This document shows positions 34,670 to 43,357 of a stretch of DNA of 64,000 nucleotides, piece after piece. The stretch is from Rhizobium sp. CIAT894 (GTDB taxonomy: Bacteria > Pseudomonadota > Alphaproteobacteria > Rhizobiales > Rhizobiaceae). Made by a program: the position numbers and the translations under genes. Every line of letters starts with the position of its first letter. Position 1 is the first letter of the stretch. The stretch lies in contig NZ_CP020947.1 of assembly GCF_000172795.2 (NCBI RefSeq), positions 2,669,001 to 2,733,000 of the forward strand, in the 5' to 3' direction. The notes under the pieces are model-generated. The model made no database searches. It was not told the DNA's origin and worked only from the letters and a program-made list of their open reading frames with translations.

Positions 34670-34717
34670 CTGCCGGTTACGGGTCTGCGTGGAGCACGGC
34701 AATTTCGGTCAGCGCGC

Positions 34718-35176
34718 CTACTCTTGGCCGTCCTTCGGACCCTTCGCGTATTCACAGATCGACGTAGAATAGAATGTCTGGCCGGCAAATTCGTGCTTTG
34801 ACAAGCCGAATTCGAACACGCCGAATTTCTTGTCACGATAATAAAACGCTGACGTCAGGAATTCGCTCAACCGTCCGCAGTCCCCCATGCCGGCGCCGGT
34901 ATAGACCGATAGAGTTTTGCCCTTGAAGGTCCCCTTCACCACCTTGTCGACCTCAAAGTCGCCGCGCGTCACCCGTAGCGGCTCGCGGTCGGATGGAGAA
35001 TCCGGTAGCTCGACGCCAAAGGTCACGAGCTTCATGCGGCCTTTCACGATCAAATCCGCTTCCGCAAACTTCTCCTTCGCAGACGATCGTCCGCAACTGC
35101 AGGCAGATGCTGCCGAAGCCGACAACACCATGAAAACCGAAGCGGCGACCAAGGCCGCGGCACGATATGACCTCAT
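34718..35176 (-). CDS. Secreted TIMP/netrin-like cysteine protein
   Basis: 152 aa. A signal peptide (MRSYRAAALVAASVFMVLSASAASA) is followed at once by CSCG, as in the CxC start of TIMP/NTR-like folds, then EKFAEADLIVKGRMKLVTFG, VDKVVKGTFKGKTLSVYTG, DCGRLSEF and a final Cys in STSICEY. The order of strands (V-KG-F-G-L-V-TG-----CG) fits small bacterial OB-fold proteins of this type. Four Cys could give two disulfides. The function of the bacterial members is not established. Confidence 0.7.
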   Translation of the reverse strand: MRSYRAAALVAASVFMVLSASAASACSCGRSSAKEKFAEADLIVKGRMKLVTFGVELPDSPSDREPLRVTRGDFEVDKVVKGTFKGKTLSVYTGAGMGDCGRLSEFLTSAFYYRDKKFGVFEFGLSKHEFAGQTFYSTSICEYAKGPKDGQE

Positions 35177-35349
35177 TCAATCCCTCACCCGCGCGGCTCA
35201 AATCCTTGCGCGCGTCGATCCACAGCATGACGGCAGATTTGTCCGGATTGAGGCGATAGGATCGCTTGGTACAGCTAGTAGCTGAAAAATTCCCGGCCGC
35301 GATAGCCATGAACAGATTCAAGCAAGCAGACAAAGAACCGAATAGATTC

Positions 35350-36174
35350 TCACCCCAACACCCGCCTGATCTTCTCCGCATCCTCCGCCGTTGCCGGGTT
35401 ATACACCACCATGCTGAGATCCGGCCGGCCATCCACCTGAAATGCCGAATATTCGAAGGAGAGCAGCCCGAGCACCGGGTGCCTGATGTGTTTGGCGCCC
35501 TCGCCGTGCGTGCGCACGTCGTTGTCGCGCCACATGGCCAGAAATTCGGGGCTTTTGCGGCAGAGTTCGTCGACCAGGGGCTCGACCTCGACGGCGGCAC
35601 CCGCGCGAGCCGCATCCACCCGGAAGGCGGCGACAACGAAGCGGGCGACATTTTCCCAGTCATATTGGGCGGCGCGCACGCGCGGATCGAGGAAGATGAA
35701 GCGCAGCACGTTGCGCTCTTCCGGCGGCAGCGCGCTGTAATCGGTGAGCAGCACTGTCGCCGCCCGGTTCCAGGCGAGCACGTCCCAGATGGCGTTGCGG
35801 ATCAGGGCCGGGCTCGGATCCAGCGCATCGAGCACGCCCTGCAGCCTGGGCGTCACCCCCTCTTGCCTGCGGTAGCGCACCTCGGGCGGCCGGCCGAGGC
35901 CGATCAGGAACAGATGCTCGCGCTCGACATCGGTCAGCATCAGCGCCCGCGCGATCCGGTCGAGCACATCTGATGACGGCGCCCCGCCGCGCCCCTGCTC
36001 CAGCCAGGTGTACCAGGTCGGGCTGATATTGGCGCGGCCCGCCACCTCCTCGCGGCGCAGCCCGGGGGTGCGGCGGCGTTCGCCGGCAAAGCCGAGGGCG
36101 GCCGGGTCGAGCTTGGCGCGGCGGCCCTTGAGATAGGCGCCCAGCCGGTTTTCGGAGGTGACGAATTCGCTCAT
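35350..36174 (-). CDS. XRE-type regulator with MmyB-like ligand-binding domain
   Basis: 274 aa from ATG 36172-36174; an upstream ATG at 36186 would add 4 residues. Residues ~8-80 form a helix-turn-helix (RRTPGLRREEVAGRANISPTWYTWLEQGRG). The remainder is the MmyB-like PAS-related domain (ALDPSPALIRNAIWDVLAWNRAA, then NVLRFIFLDPRVRAAQYDWE, and HPVLGLLSFEYSAFQVDGRPDLSMVVYNPA). Such regulators bind a small ligand and usually control an adjacent oxidoreductase. Here an SDR gene starts divergently 91 bp away, with a direct repeat between the two. Confidence 0.92.
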   Translation of the reverse strand: MSEFVTSENRLGAYLKGRRAKLDPAALGFAGERRRTPGLRREEVAGRANISPTWYTWLEQGRGGAPSSDVLDRIARALMLTDVEREHLFLIGLGRPPEVRYRRQEGVTPRLQGVLDALDPSPALIRNAIWDVLAWNRAATVLLTDYSALPPEERNVLRFIFLDPRVRAAQYDWENVARFVVAAFRVDAARAGAAVEVEPLVDELCRKSPEFLAMWRDNDVRTHGEGAKHIRHPVLGLLSFEYSAFQVDGRPDLSMVVYNPATAEDAEKIRRVLG

Positions 36175-36188
36175 CCTGTTAGCCATTA

Positions 36189-36221
36189 TACCATGATAAG
36201 ATCACTACTTTACCATGATAA
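36189..36221. promoter_or_regulatory. Direct repeat TACCATGATAA, likely operator
   Basis: TACCATGATAA occurs at 36189-36199 and again at 36211-36221, 22 bp start to start, which is two helical turns. It lies 15 bp in front of the regulator start codon and 45 bp in front of the SDR gene. Two regulator dimers could bind the same face of the DNA and control both genes. Confidence 0.55.
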
Positions 36222-36265
36222 CGCCCTGCCCGATATCTGTCTCCAACTAAAACGGAGATATCGAC

Positions 36266-37156
36266 ATGCGCGTATTCGTCACCGGAGCCACCGGCTGGGT
36301 CGGCTCGGCCGTCGTCAACGAATTGATCGCCGCCGGCCATCAGGTGCTCGGCCTCACCCGCTCGGACAAGGGCGCTGAAGAGCTGACGGCCGCCGGCGCT
36401 GTCGTCCATCGCGGTTCGCTCGAGGATCTGGAAAGCTTGAAGCGCGGCGCGGCCGAGGCCGATGGCGTCATCCATACCGGCTTCAACCATGACTTCTCGA
36501 AATTCGTCAAGAACTGCGCCCTCGACCGGCGCGCCATCGAGGCGCTCGGCGAAGCCCTTCAGGGTTCCAGCCGTCCGCTGCTGGTCACGTCAGGCCTCGG
36601 CCATGCCCCGGGCCGCATCGGCACCGAGAAGGACCCGCCCATGCCGACCTCTGAGACCTATCCCCGCGCTTCCGAAATCACCGCGATATCGCTTGTCGCG
36701 CGAGACGTGGGCGCCTCCACCGTCCGGCTCCCGCCGTCGGTGCATGGCCATGGCGATCACGGCTTTGTGCCGATCCTGATCGATTTCGCCCGACGAACGG
36801 GTGTGTCGGCCTATATCGGCGAAGGGCAGAACCGCTGGCCGGCCGTACATCGGCTCGATGCTGCCCGCCTCTACCGCCTGGCGCTGGAACGCGGCGCCGT
36901 GGGCGGCCCTTTCCTGGCGGTCGCCGAAGAGGGCGTACCGTTCCGGGAGATCGCCGAGGTGATCGGGCGGCGGCTCGATGTTCCGGTGGTCTCGAAGTCG
37001 CGCGAAGAGGCGGCAGAGCATTTCGGCTGGTTCGCCATGTTCGCGAGCTTCGACGTGCCAACGTCAAGCGAGCGCACCCGCGCACTGCTCGGCTGGCAGC
37101 CAGTTCAGCCCGACCTCCTCGCCGATATCGACCATCCGGCCTATTTCGGCGGATAA
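36266..37156 (+). CDS. NAD(P)-dependent SDR-family oxidoreductase (extended SDR)
   Basis: 296 aa. [27 protein letters not shown] is the Rossmann glycine-rich start; [14 protein letters not shown] and [13 protein letters not shown] follow. [10 protein letters not shown] ... [20 protein letters not shown] places the usual Ser/Tyr/Lys region, but no clean YxxxK is visible, so catalysis may be atypical, as in other NAD(P)-binding atypical SDRs. [25 protein letters not shown] is the conserved C-terminal block. It is divergent from, and probably controlled by, the MmyB-type regulator. Confidence 0.88.
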   Translation: MRVFVTGATGWVGSAVVNELIAAGHQVLGLTRSDKGAEELTAAGAVVHRGSLEDLESLKRGAAEADGVIHTGFNHDFSKFVKNCALDRRAIEALGEALQGSSRPLLVTSGLGHAPGRIGTEKDPPMPTSETYPRASEITAISLVARDVGASTVRLPPSVHGHGDHGFVPILIDFARRTGVSAYIGEGQNRWPAVHRLDAARLYRLALERGAVGGPFLAVAEEGVPFREIAEVIGRRLDVPVVSKSREEAAEHFGWFAMFASFDVPTSSERTRALLGWQPVQPDLLADIDHPAYFGG

Positions 37157-37228
37157 GACTCCAAGGCCGGCGCCCGTGGTTGACTAATGCAAGGAGCAGG
37201 ACTGGAGAACGCCTCTGGCGACTTCGAT

Positions 37229-37438
37229 CTACCGCATTCGGCCTTCATTCATATCGGCGGGATCGTAGTTGACGTCCCAATCCTTCTCCAGCTTCTTCTT
37301 GCCGGGCAGGCCTTTGTTCACCGTTGTATCCTCCGAGCCGGTGATGACGGTCGGTTTTGCACTGGCAACGCCGGTACTTTTCCTGTCGGCCCGGGATTTG
37401 GCGAACTGGCCGGCGGCGTCTTTTTCCGGGTTGGCCAT
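37229..37438 (-). CDS. Small hydrophilic protein (69 aa)
   Basis: 69 aa, highly charged and without hydrophobic core: EKDAAGQFAKSRADRK ... GKKKLEKDWDVNYDPADMNEG. AAGGG-type spacing (AAGGGCG before ATG) is acceptable. Stops 2 bp from its neighbour's coordinates; the 37440-37640 gene is immediately upstream on the same strand, so the two form a tiny operon. Composition suggests an intrinsically disordered, stress- or stationary-phase-type protein. No family identified. Confidence 0.6.
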   Translation of the reverse strand: MANPEKDAAGQFAKSRADRKSTGVASAKPTVITGSEDTTVNKGLPGKKKLEKDWDVNYDPADMNEGRMR

Positions 37439-37439
37439 C

Positions 37440-37640
37440 TCATTCGCCCTTCTGCTTCATTGCGTCACTGATATTCTTCGTTTCGGGATTGCGGTTGTTT
37501 TCGCCGTGCGCGTCGCGGTTCTTGTCCGGATCGTCCTTGGCTTTCAGGTAACCGCGCGGTGTATTTCCTTTCGGCCCTTCCCAGCGGGGAGATTGGTCGG
37601 TGGTGCCGGGGGGGCCATCCTTGGGGGTCGTCATGCCCAT
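37440..37640 (-). CDS. Small disordered protein (66 aa)
   Basis: 66 aa from ATG 37638-37640, preceded by AAGGAGAAACGACG. Sequence rich in Pro, Gly, Lys, Asp and Asn (MGMTTPKDGPPGTTDQSPRW ... KDDPDKNRDAHGENNRNPET), with no hydrophobic segment. The frame is open to 37724, but the strong ribosome site decides the start. First gene of a two-gene unit with 37229-37438. Function unknown; the composition recalls hydrophilin-like desiccation or osmotic-stress proteins, which is inference. Confidence 0.6.
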   Translation of the reverse strand: MGMTTPKDGPPGTTDQSPRWEGPKGNTPRGYLKAKDDPDKNRDAHGENNRNPETKNISDAMKQKGE

Positions 37641-37763
37641 CGTCGTTTCTCCTTGGTTGAGTTGGAAAAACCGGAAAAGGCAGCAAGTGTTCCCGCAAAA
37701 ATATGGAACAGCATCGTCCCCCATCGGTTGTTCCGAGGCCCAACCTCAAACAGGGAGCCGAAA

Positions 37764-37937
37764 ATGAGCAAGACCAACGTCCATGAAATTCAAAAACGCG
37801 CCGAACAGCAGGTCAGAAATACCAGCGCCGGCGGCCACCTCGGCGGCACCTATTTCGGTCAGCAGCCCGACGGCAAAACCGCATCGGACAGCAGCAACGA
37901 CAGCGCCAAGGCCAGGCCCAACGACGGGAGCAATTAA
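37764..37937 (+). CDS. Small disordered protein (57 aa)
   Basis: 57 aa: MSKTNVHEIQKRAEQQVRNT, then a Gly/Ser/Asn/Asp-rich tail ending KARPNDGSN. CAGGGAG precedes the ATG by 6 nt. It has a short amphipathic helix at the N-terminus, and the rest is probably unstructured. It is divergent from the two-gene unit at 37229-37640 with 120 bp between, so all three may share regulation. No family recognised. Confidence 0.55.
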   Translation: MSKTNVHEIQKRAEQQVRNTSAGGHLGGTYFGQQPDGKTASDSSNDSAKARPNDGSN

Positions 37938-38009
37938 GCGGCGTATTATCATGGTCGGGGCATCCCCATAGACCTGTTGGAGGCCCCACCTCCCTCCTTC
38001 ATTGGATGG

Positions 38010-38065
38010 CCGCGCACCCGCCCCGCCCTTCGGGGCCCCTTTTGCGGGGGGCCTCGGGTGAGGCT
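38010..38065. repeat. Degenerate GC-rich repeat
   Basis: CGCCCCGCCCTTCGGGGCCC followed by CTTTTGCGGGGGGCCTCGGG: a hairpin-forming stretch related to the dispersed CTTCG-GGCC repeat. It lies at the 3' side of the SRPBCC gene and could end its transcript. Confidence 0.4.
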
Positions 38066-38087
38066 CTGTTGGGTGGCGGCGCCAGCC

Positions 38088-38531
38088 CTATTCCCGGATA
38101 TCTGGCTCAACCACCCTGGCGAGGTTTTTCAGCGATTCCTGCCAGCCGAGATAACAAGCCTCGGGCGGGATGACATCAGGCACGCCAGCCTGAGTGATAT
38201 CCACCTCGGTGCCGACCGAAACCTTCTTCAGCGTCACGGTGACTTCCATTTCGCCCGGCAGGTTGGGGTCGTCGAACTTGTCGGTGTAGCGAACGCGTTC
38301 ACCAGGGACGAGTTCGAGAAATTCGCCGCCGAAGGCATGGCTGTTGCCTGTCGTGAAGTTGCGGAACGACATTTTGAAGGTGCCGCCGACGGCCGGCTCC
38401 AGATGATGCACGGTGCAGAGGAAGCCGTTCGGCGGAAGCCATTTGGCAAGCGCATCGGCCTCGATGAATGCGCGATAGACCTTGTCGGGGCTGGTCGCGA
38501 AAACACGATGCAGGCGTATAGTGTTCGGCAT
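38088..38531 (-). CDS. SRPBCC/AHSA1-domain protein
   Basis: 147 aa. The fold is the START-like AHSA1 type: MPNTIRLHRVFATSPDKVYRAFIEADALAKWLPP is the classic opening, FKMSFRNFTTGNSHAFGGEF and ERVRYTDKFDDP the central strands, and GWQESLKNLARVVEP the long C-terminal helix. Members bind hydrophobic ligands or act as Hsp90-ATPase-activator-like proteins; many are found beside regulators of the ArsR type, which is not so here. The ligand is unknown. Confidence 0.88.
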   Translation of the reverse strand: MPNTIRLHRVFATSPDKVYRAFIEADALAKWLPPNGFLCTVHHLEPAVGGTFKMSFRNFTTGNSHAFGGEFLELVPGERVRYTDKFDDPNLPGEMEVTVTLKKVSVGTEVDITQAGVPDVIPPEACYLGWQESLKNLARVVEPDIRE

Positions 38532-38761
38532 GGTCGTAATCCCTTTGAATGGACGGAATGGACGAACCTAGGACGGGCGTGGTTTGACCGATCCGACACC
38601 GGATCGAACTTTTCTTCAAGAAAAATCGCTTGGGCTCACGGTCGCTGGACTGCGCAGCCTGACCAGGAACGGATGTCGGGCGCGCTTTAGCCTCTGTGAG
38701 ATTTGACGCTAAGGTGTATGAAGAGACGACGTCGCGTAAGCCCATTCGAGGGACCTGGAAA

Positions 38762-39763
38762 GTGAGCAAACCGAATTACCGGGACATCGCCCGCCATGCC
38801 GGTGTGGGAACTGCGACGGTCGAACGGGTCTTGAACGGGCGTGGGGGTGTTCGCCCCGAACTGGTCGAGAAAGTCGTCTCCGCGGCACGTCGCCTGGATT
38901 ACCCGCGCAAGCTTCCCGAGACCCATCGCGGCCTCCTCAGGATAGAAGTGCTGATGGTTCGTCCGGAAACGAGTTTCTACCGTCGCCTTTCGCATGCTTT
39001 CGAAAGAATTGCCGCCACCCTCGACCCTTTGGTCGTCGTGCACCGCAGCTTTACCGACGAACTGAATCCGGAGGCGATTGCGCGTCGCATCCTGTCGACC
39101 GATCTTTCACGGTCCGGCCTGATCCTTGCGGTGCCGAGCAGCCCGGTGATCAGCGCCGCGGTGGAAAAGGTAAATGCGCAAGGTCTGCCGGTCGTGCACG
39201 TCGTGACCCGCGCCTCCGAGCGCGTCGGCGAATTTATCGGCATCGACAACAATGCCGCCGGCCGAACGGCCGCGCTCTACATCAGCCGAATGGCTGCGCG
39301 GACCGGGCCCGTCATTGCCATCTGCCACCCCATCTATCAGGTGCATCGCGATCGGATCCGCGGCTTCTCAGCCTATTTTCAAGACTATCCCGGCGCCTCC
39401 AGCTTCGAATGGCTGGGATTTGGCGGCGATGAGGAGCGCGCCAGCGCCGATCGCCTGTGGTCGGCGCTGGAGATGTATCCCGACCTTGCCGGTCTCTACA
39501 ATGCCGGCGGCGCCAACTCCGCCCTGATCGAGGTGCTGCGCCGGCATCCGCGCGGCCGTGATGTCTTTTTCGTCGGGCACGAATTGACCGAATATACGCG
39601 CGCGGCTTTGCAGGACGGCATCATGGATGTGGTGCTGGACCAGGCGCCGGAGGCGCAGGCGCGCCGCGCGCTCGATCTCGTTCTGAACAGAATCGGCTTG
39701 ACCGACATCAAACCGGACCAGGCACCGATCCGTTTCATTACCATCACCAAGGAAGGGCTTTGA
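38762..39763 (+). CDS. LacI-family transcriptional regulator
   Basis: 333 aa from GTG 38762; the frame continues upstream to 38696, but the HTH begins here. The N-terminal HTH (NYRDIARHAGVGTATVERVLNGRGGV) has the expected LacI form with T-V-E-R-V-L-N in place of TVSRVLN. It is followed by a periplasmic-binding-protein-like effector domain (SGLILAVPSS, VVHVVTRASERVGEFIGIDNNAAGR, GLYNAGGANSALIEVL, FVGHELTEYTRAAL). The fit is closest to regulators of the type-2 sugar-binding class. No sugar transport or catabolic genes are adjacent, so the regulon is unknown. Confidence 0.88.
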   Translation: MSKPNYRDIARHAGVGTATVERVLNGRGGVRPELVEKVVSAARRLDYPRKLPETHRGLLRIEVLMVRPETSFYRRLSHAFERIAATLDPLVVVHRSFTDELNPEAIARRILSTDLSRSGLILAVPSSPVISAAVEKVNAQGLPVVHVVTRASERVGEFIGIDNNAAGRTAALYISRMAARTGPVIAICHPIYQVHRDRIRGFSAYFQDYPGASSFEWLGFGGDEERASADRLWSALEMYPDLAGLYNAGGANSALIEVLRRHPRGRDVFFVGHELTEYTRAALQDGIMDVVLDQAPEAQARRALDLVLNRIGLTDIKPDQAPIRFITITKEGL

Positions 39764-39976
39764 CCCGCCCCCTCGCCCCGAATTCCGGCAGTCGCTCCCG
39801 ATGGCGGCAATCCACCTGTCGGATCGGTGCGGTGCGTCCGCAGGGCGTGAGCGCGTTCGGCAGAGGTTTGGGATTGTTAATCAGAAATGCCTAATGTAAA
39901 TCTTGACGTGCACAAGTTGTGAGGCAGTTGATTTGCTACAATAACTGATTAGGATTCGACCAGGAGAGCTTCGGAC

Positions 39977-41629
39977 ATGCGGAAAATTCGTGCGGCCCGC
40001 TCGGCCCTCGGAAAAACGGAGGCAAAAGCTTTGAGCTCGATCGACCGGCTTTTGTTCTTCGACCGCGATTTCAATCCCGTCGAGAATTTGCTGGGCAATG
40101 AGCTGCCTGCATCCGTCAAACCAGCCGCGTCGTTTTGGGAGCATTTTGCAGGATTGGACAAATCGGCGCTGACGCTGGCTTTCTCTTCCATGGGCGAGAG
40201 TGCCCAGCCTTTGCGGATATTTGCCGATCCCGGCAGGCCCGGGTCGCGCGGACTGACGATTTATCGGATCGGAGATCTCTATGCGGTGGTTCGCTCCGAG
40301 GAACCCATCGACGATGAGCGGGCAACCCTTTTGCATCTCGCCACCCACGATCCGCTGACCGGACTGCCGAACCGACGCCAGTTCAGCGACGACCTCACCG
40401 ACCTTTTGCGGGAGACCGCAGGCACCAACGAGACCCTGTCTCTGATGCAGCTCGATCTTGACGATTTCAAACCGGTGAACGACACGCTCGGGCATGCGGC
40501 TGGAGACAAGCTTCTTCAATTCGCGGCAAGGCGTATTCAGGGCTGCCTTGCCGCTGACGACAGAGCCTACCGACTGGCGGGTGATGAATTCACCGTCATT
40601 TCCATGGGTTCGGGGCATCCGGCCAAGGCCCACCGTTTGGCGGAAGCTTTGGTTGCCGCGTTCAAAAAGCCCTTCACGATCGATGGCATCACGGTCTTTG
40701 TCGGCACCAGCATTGGCATATCGACCGCTCCCCCGGACGGGACAAGCCCGGAGCAGCTCATGAAAGCCTCCGACCTCGCGCTCTACGCCGCGAAGAAAGA
40801 GGGGCGCGGCCGGGCAAGCGCGTTTGATGCCTCCATGCTTGAATTGCTGGAGCAGCGTGAACTGCTGCGCCGCAGCCTTCGCATGGCCCTGGTCCAGCAG
40901 GAATTCTTCGTCGAGTACCAGCCCATCGCCGAGGGCGGCTGCATCGTCGGCTTCGAGGCATTGCTGAGGTGGCACCACCCTCTGCTGGGAAATATCCCTC
41001 CCGTGACATTCATTCCGATGGCCGAGGCCGATGGAATGATGCCCGATATAGGTGCGTGGGTTCTGGAGCAGGCATGCCGCGAGGCAATGAAGTGGCCTGA
41101 GAATTACATCGTTGCGGTCAATGTGTCGGCGGCCGAATTCCTGACGAGCGGCCTCACGGATCGGATATCCCAGACCCTGGACCTGGTCGGCTTGCCGCCC
41201 GATCGTCTGGAACTGGAGATCACCGAAAGCGTGCTGCTGGAGCGGACCGTCAATAACATCGATACGCTGAATACGCTCAACGTGCTGGGGATACGCATCT
41301 CGCTCGATGATTTCGGGACCGAATATTCTTCCCTGAGCTATCTGAAGACATTCCCTTTCGACACGATCAAAATCGACAAATACTTCATCACCGATCTCGA
41401 AAGCGATCCGAAAAGTCAGACGATCGTCCGCTGCATCGTCAACCTCGCACATGGTCTCGACATGCAGGTGACGGCCGAAGGTGTTGAAACGCCGGCTCAA
41501 GCGGAATGGCTGCGCAATGTGGGCTGCGACAGGCTTCAAGGTTATCTGGTGAGCAGGCCGCTTCCGGTCGAGGCAATCGGCGAGTTCATCTCCCGGGCGG
41601 AAACATCTGTGCGGCACGCTCTGTCATAG
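39977..41629 (+). CDS. GGDEF-EAL protein, first gene of the partner-switching locus
   Basis: 550 aa. Residues ~1-115 are an unassigned sensory segment (FDRDFNPVENLLGNELPASV...). The GGDEF domain (~120-290) has the variant active site AYRLAGDEFTVI with Ala for the first Gly. The EAL domain (~300-545) carries FEALLRW, the metal Asn in AVNVSAAEF, ELEITES, the catalytic DD in SLDDFGTEYSS, IKIDKYF and AEGVETPAQ, so phosphodiesterase residues are complete; loop 6 has Glu where Gly is usual. It is probably a c-di-GMP phosphodiesterase with a reduced or regulatory GGDEF. It is followed after 67 bp by the HATPase gene. Confidence 0.9.
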   Translation: MRKIRAARSALGKTEAKALSSIDRLLFFDRDFNPVENLLGNELPASVKPAASFWEHFAGLDKSALTLAFSSMGESAQPLRIFADPGRPGSRGLTIYRIGDLYAVVRSEEPIDDERATLLHLATHDPLTGLPNRRQFSDDLTDLLRETAGTNETLSLMQLDLDDFKPVNDTLGHAAGDKLLQFAARRIQGCLAADDRAYRLAGDEFTVISMGSGHPAKAHRLAEALVAAFKKPFTIDGITVFVGTSIGISTAPPDGTSPEQLMKASDLALYAAKKEGRGRASAFDASMLELLEQRELLRRSLRMALVQQEFFVEYQPIAEGGCIVGFEALLRWHHPLLGNIPPVTFIPMAEADGMMPDIGAWVLEQACREAMKWPENYIVAVNVSAAEFLTSGLTDRISQTLDLVGLPPDRLELEITESVLLERTVNNIDTLNTLNVLGIRISLDDFGTEYSSLSYLKTFPFDTIKIDKYFITDLESDPKSQTIVRCIVNLAHGLDMQVTAEGVETPAQAEWLRNVGCDRLQGYLVSRPLPVEAIGEFISRAETSVRHALS

Positions 41630-41696
41630 CGAACAACCGATTTTTCGCCGTGCCTTTGGCTATCGCAAGCATCAGCCTGAGGCCCGGGGGCAACTG

Positions 41697-42188
41697 ATGG
41701 AGGGTGGATTGGAAGAGAAGGCTTCTGGCTTCGACGACCATGCATTCGTGCCGATGGTCTCGCTCGAAATGAACCTTGCGATGTTCAAATCCCGGTGGCA
41801 GCTTTGCGACGGGATTACGGAATATCTCTCCGAAATCCTGGGCCAAAGCCACAGCGATCCCGCTCGATACACCAATTTTCTTTCCGTCGCGGCAAACGAG
41901 CTCGTCGAACTCGCATTCCGTTCGACCAGAGCGCCCGGAAGGATACATTTCGGCCTCTATCGGAGCGAAACAGTCAATCGGCTGAGAATTGCCTTCCCGT
42001 GCGAGGACACATTCGACCGCCGGCCGGTGGCCGTCGCCCGGTCTGGAGACCCGGTCATGAAGCCCGAAGAAACAGTCCTGCTCCGAGATTTGGCGACCAT
42101 ATTCCGCGCCGCGATCCGAATTGAAGAGGACGAGACGCACGGAATGCAAATCATCGCGGATTTCCCCGCCAGGGAGGATTTCCAATGA
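41697..42188 (+). CDS. Degenerate HATPase (anti-sigma-like) protein
   Basis: 163 aa. The pattern ARYTNFLSVAANELVELAFR corresponds to the N-box helix of GHKL/anti-sigma kinases. The metal-binding Asn of ELxENA is Leu here (residue ~72, NELVELA), so ATP binding or kinase activity may be lost. A strand-rich middle (GRIHFGLYRSETVNRLRIAF) and a C-terminal GMQIIADF complete the small alpha/beta fold. It overlaps the next gene by 4 bp (ATGA), so the two are coupled. By position it is the antagonist partner of the STAS-methyltransferase. Assignment rests on pattern and context. Confidence 0.6.
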   Translation: MEGGLEEKASGFDDHAFVPMVSLEMNLAMFKSRWQLCDGITEYLSEILGQSHSDPARYTNFLSVAANELVELAFRSTRAPGRIHFGLYRSETVNRLRIAFPCEDTFDRRPVAVARSGDPVMKPEETVLLRDLATIFRAAIRIEEDETHGMQIIADFPAREDFQ

Positions 42189-43357
42189 ACATGCTTTCCC
42201 TGCCCTTTTCCGTGCATTTCGATCCGACCAATCAGGAACTCTTGCTATCGGGCAAGATGCGGCCCGAGAGCGCCGGCGAGATTGCCGATGTATTGAAGCT
42301 GGTGCGGCAAAGTTTGGAAAAATACAGCGGCGTCGTTTATCTCAATGTCAAACGCCTGACGCACATCAACATGACCGCCTTCGCCGCCTTGTCCGATGTC
42401 CTGGCGGCAAGCTGCCGGGCCAGGCCGGATCGCAGGATCGTCATCATCACCTCGAGCGTGGTGGCATGGTCGACCTCGCTGTTCGAGACCCTGGTCGCCG
42501 CACAGCCAAACCTGTCGGTCGAAGTCTACGATTCGGCATTTTATCCGGGCCAGAGCTTCGTCGAGGATGAGAGTTTCATTCCCATCCTGCGCACCCAGAC
42601 GAAAATGACATGGCGGCACGAACGCGAACTGCTGCCTCTCCACGGCCTGCGCAACGGCCTTGCCATTGCCGACATCTGCTGCGGAATTGGCGACTTCGCC
42701 GCCCTCGTCCAGCGGGAATTCAAACCGTCGCGGCTTGTCGCGCTGGATCATTCCGTGCGCAGCCTCGACTATGCGCGCAAGGTCGCTGCCGATTTCGATC
42801 TGCAGGGGATCGAATACACCTATGGCGACGCCTCGCAAATGCTGCTTCGAGACAACCAGTTCGACTTTGTCACCTGCCGGCATTCGCTGCAGATTTTCGA
42901 CCGTCCTGAGATGCTGCTCCGGGAGCTTTACCGCATCTGCAAACCAGGCGGCCGTGTCTACATCACCAACGAGAAAAATTCGCATTGCCTGGGCGAGCCG
43001 CACGCCGAAACGATAAAATGGACTTACGAGGAGGTCGCAAAACTGTTCAGCCACTTCCACATGGATGTCGAGATGGGGCCGAAAAGCCGGCATCTGCTCG
43101 CCGATGCCGGCTTCGACGCCATCAAGGTCGACTGCTTCATGGTGACCAACCTGGACGGGGATCCGCAGGACTTCGCAGACATCATCGAAGCCTGGGAAAA
43201 TGTCTACGCCGGTGAGATGGCCGTCCGGCGGGGCGACTCCGTGGAATTCATTCGCAGGTTCCGGCAGGGCTTCAGGGATCACATCTTTGCCGCTCTTCAC
43301 CCCAAGGGTTATGCGGGCTGGCCGATCTGGGCCGCGTCCGGACGAAAGCCGCTGTAA
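42185..43357 (+). CDS. STAS domain-methyltransferase fusion
   Basis: 390 aa. Residues ~1-110 form a STAS-like domain (LLLSGKMRPESAGEIADVLK, then VVYLNVKRLTHINMTAFAAL). Where anti-sigma antagonists carry the phosphorylated DSSG, this protein has INMTAF, with Thr64 the only hydroxyl residue. Residues ~150-350 are a class I SAM methyltransferase: motif I IADICCGIGDFAALV, acidic VALDHSVRSLDYARK, then GDASQMLLRDNQFDFVTCRH, LQIFDRPEMLLRELYRICKPGG as in UbiE-type enzymes. The last base of its TAA is the first base of the next start codon. It may be a methyltransferase whose activity is switched by binding the neighbouring HATPase; substrate unknown. Confidence 0.85.
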   Translation: MNMLSLPFSVHFDPTNQELLLSGKMRPESAGEIADVLKLVRQSLEKYSGVVYLNVKRLTHINMTAFAALSDVLAASCRARPDRRIVIITSSVVAWSTSLFETLVAAQPNLSVEVYDSAFYPGQSFVEDESFIPILRTQTKMTWRHERELLPLHGLRNGLAIADICCGIGDFAALVQREFKPSRLVALDHSVRSLDYARKVAADFDLQGIEYTYGDASQMLLRDNQFDFVTCRHSLQIFDRPEMLLRELYRICKPGGRVYITNEKNSHCLGEPHAETIKWTYEEVAKLFSHFHMDVEMGPKSRHLLADAGFDAIKVDCFMVTNLDGDPQDFADIIEAWENVYAGEMAVRRGDSVEFIRRFRQGFRDHIFAALHPKGYAGWPIWAASGRKPL

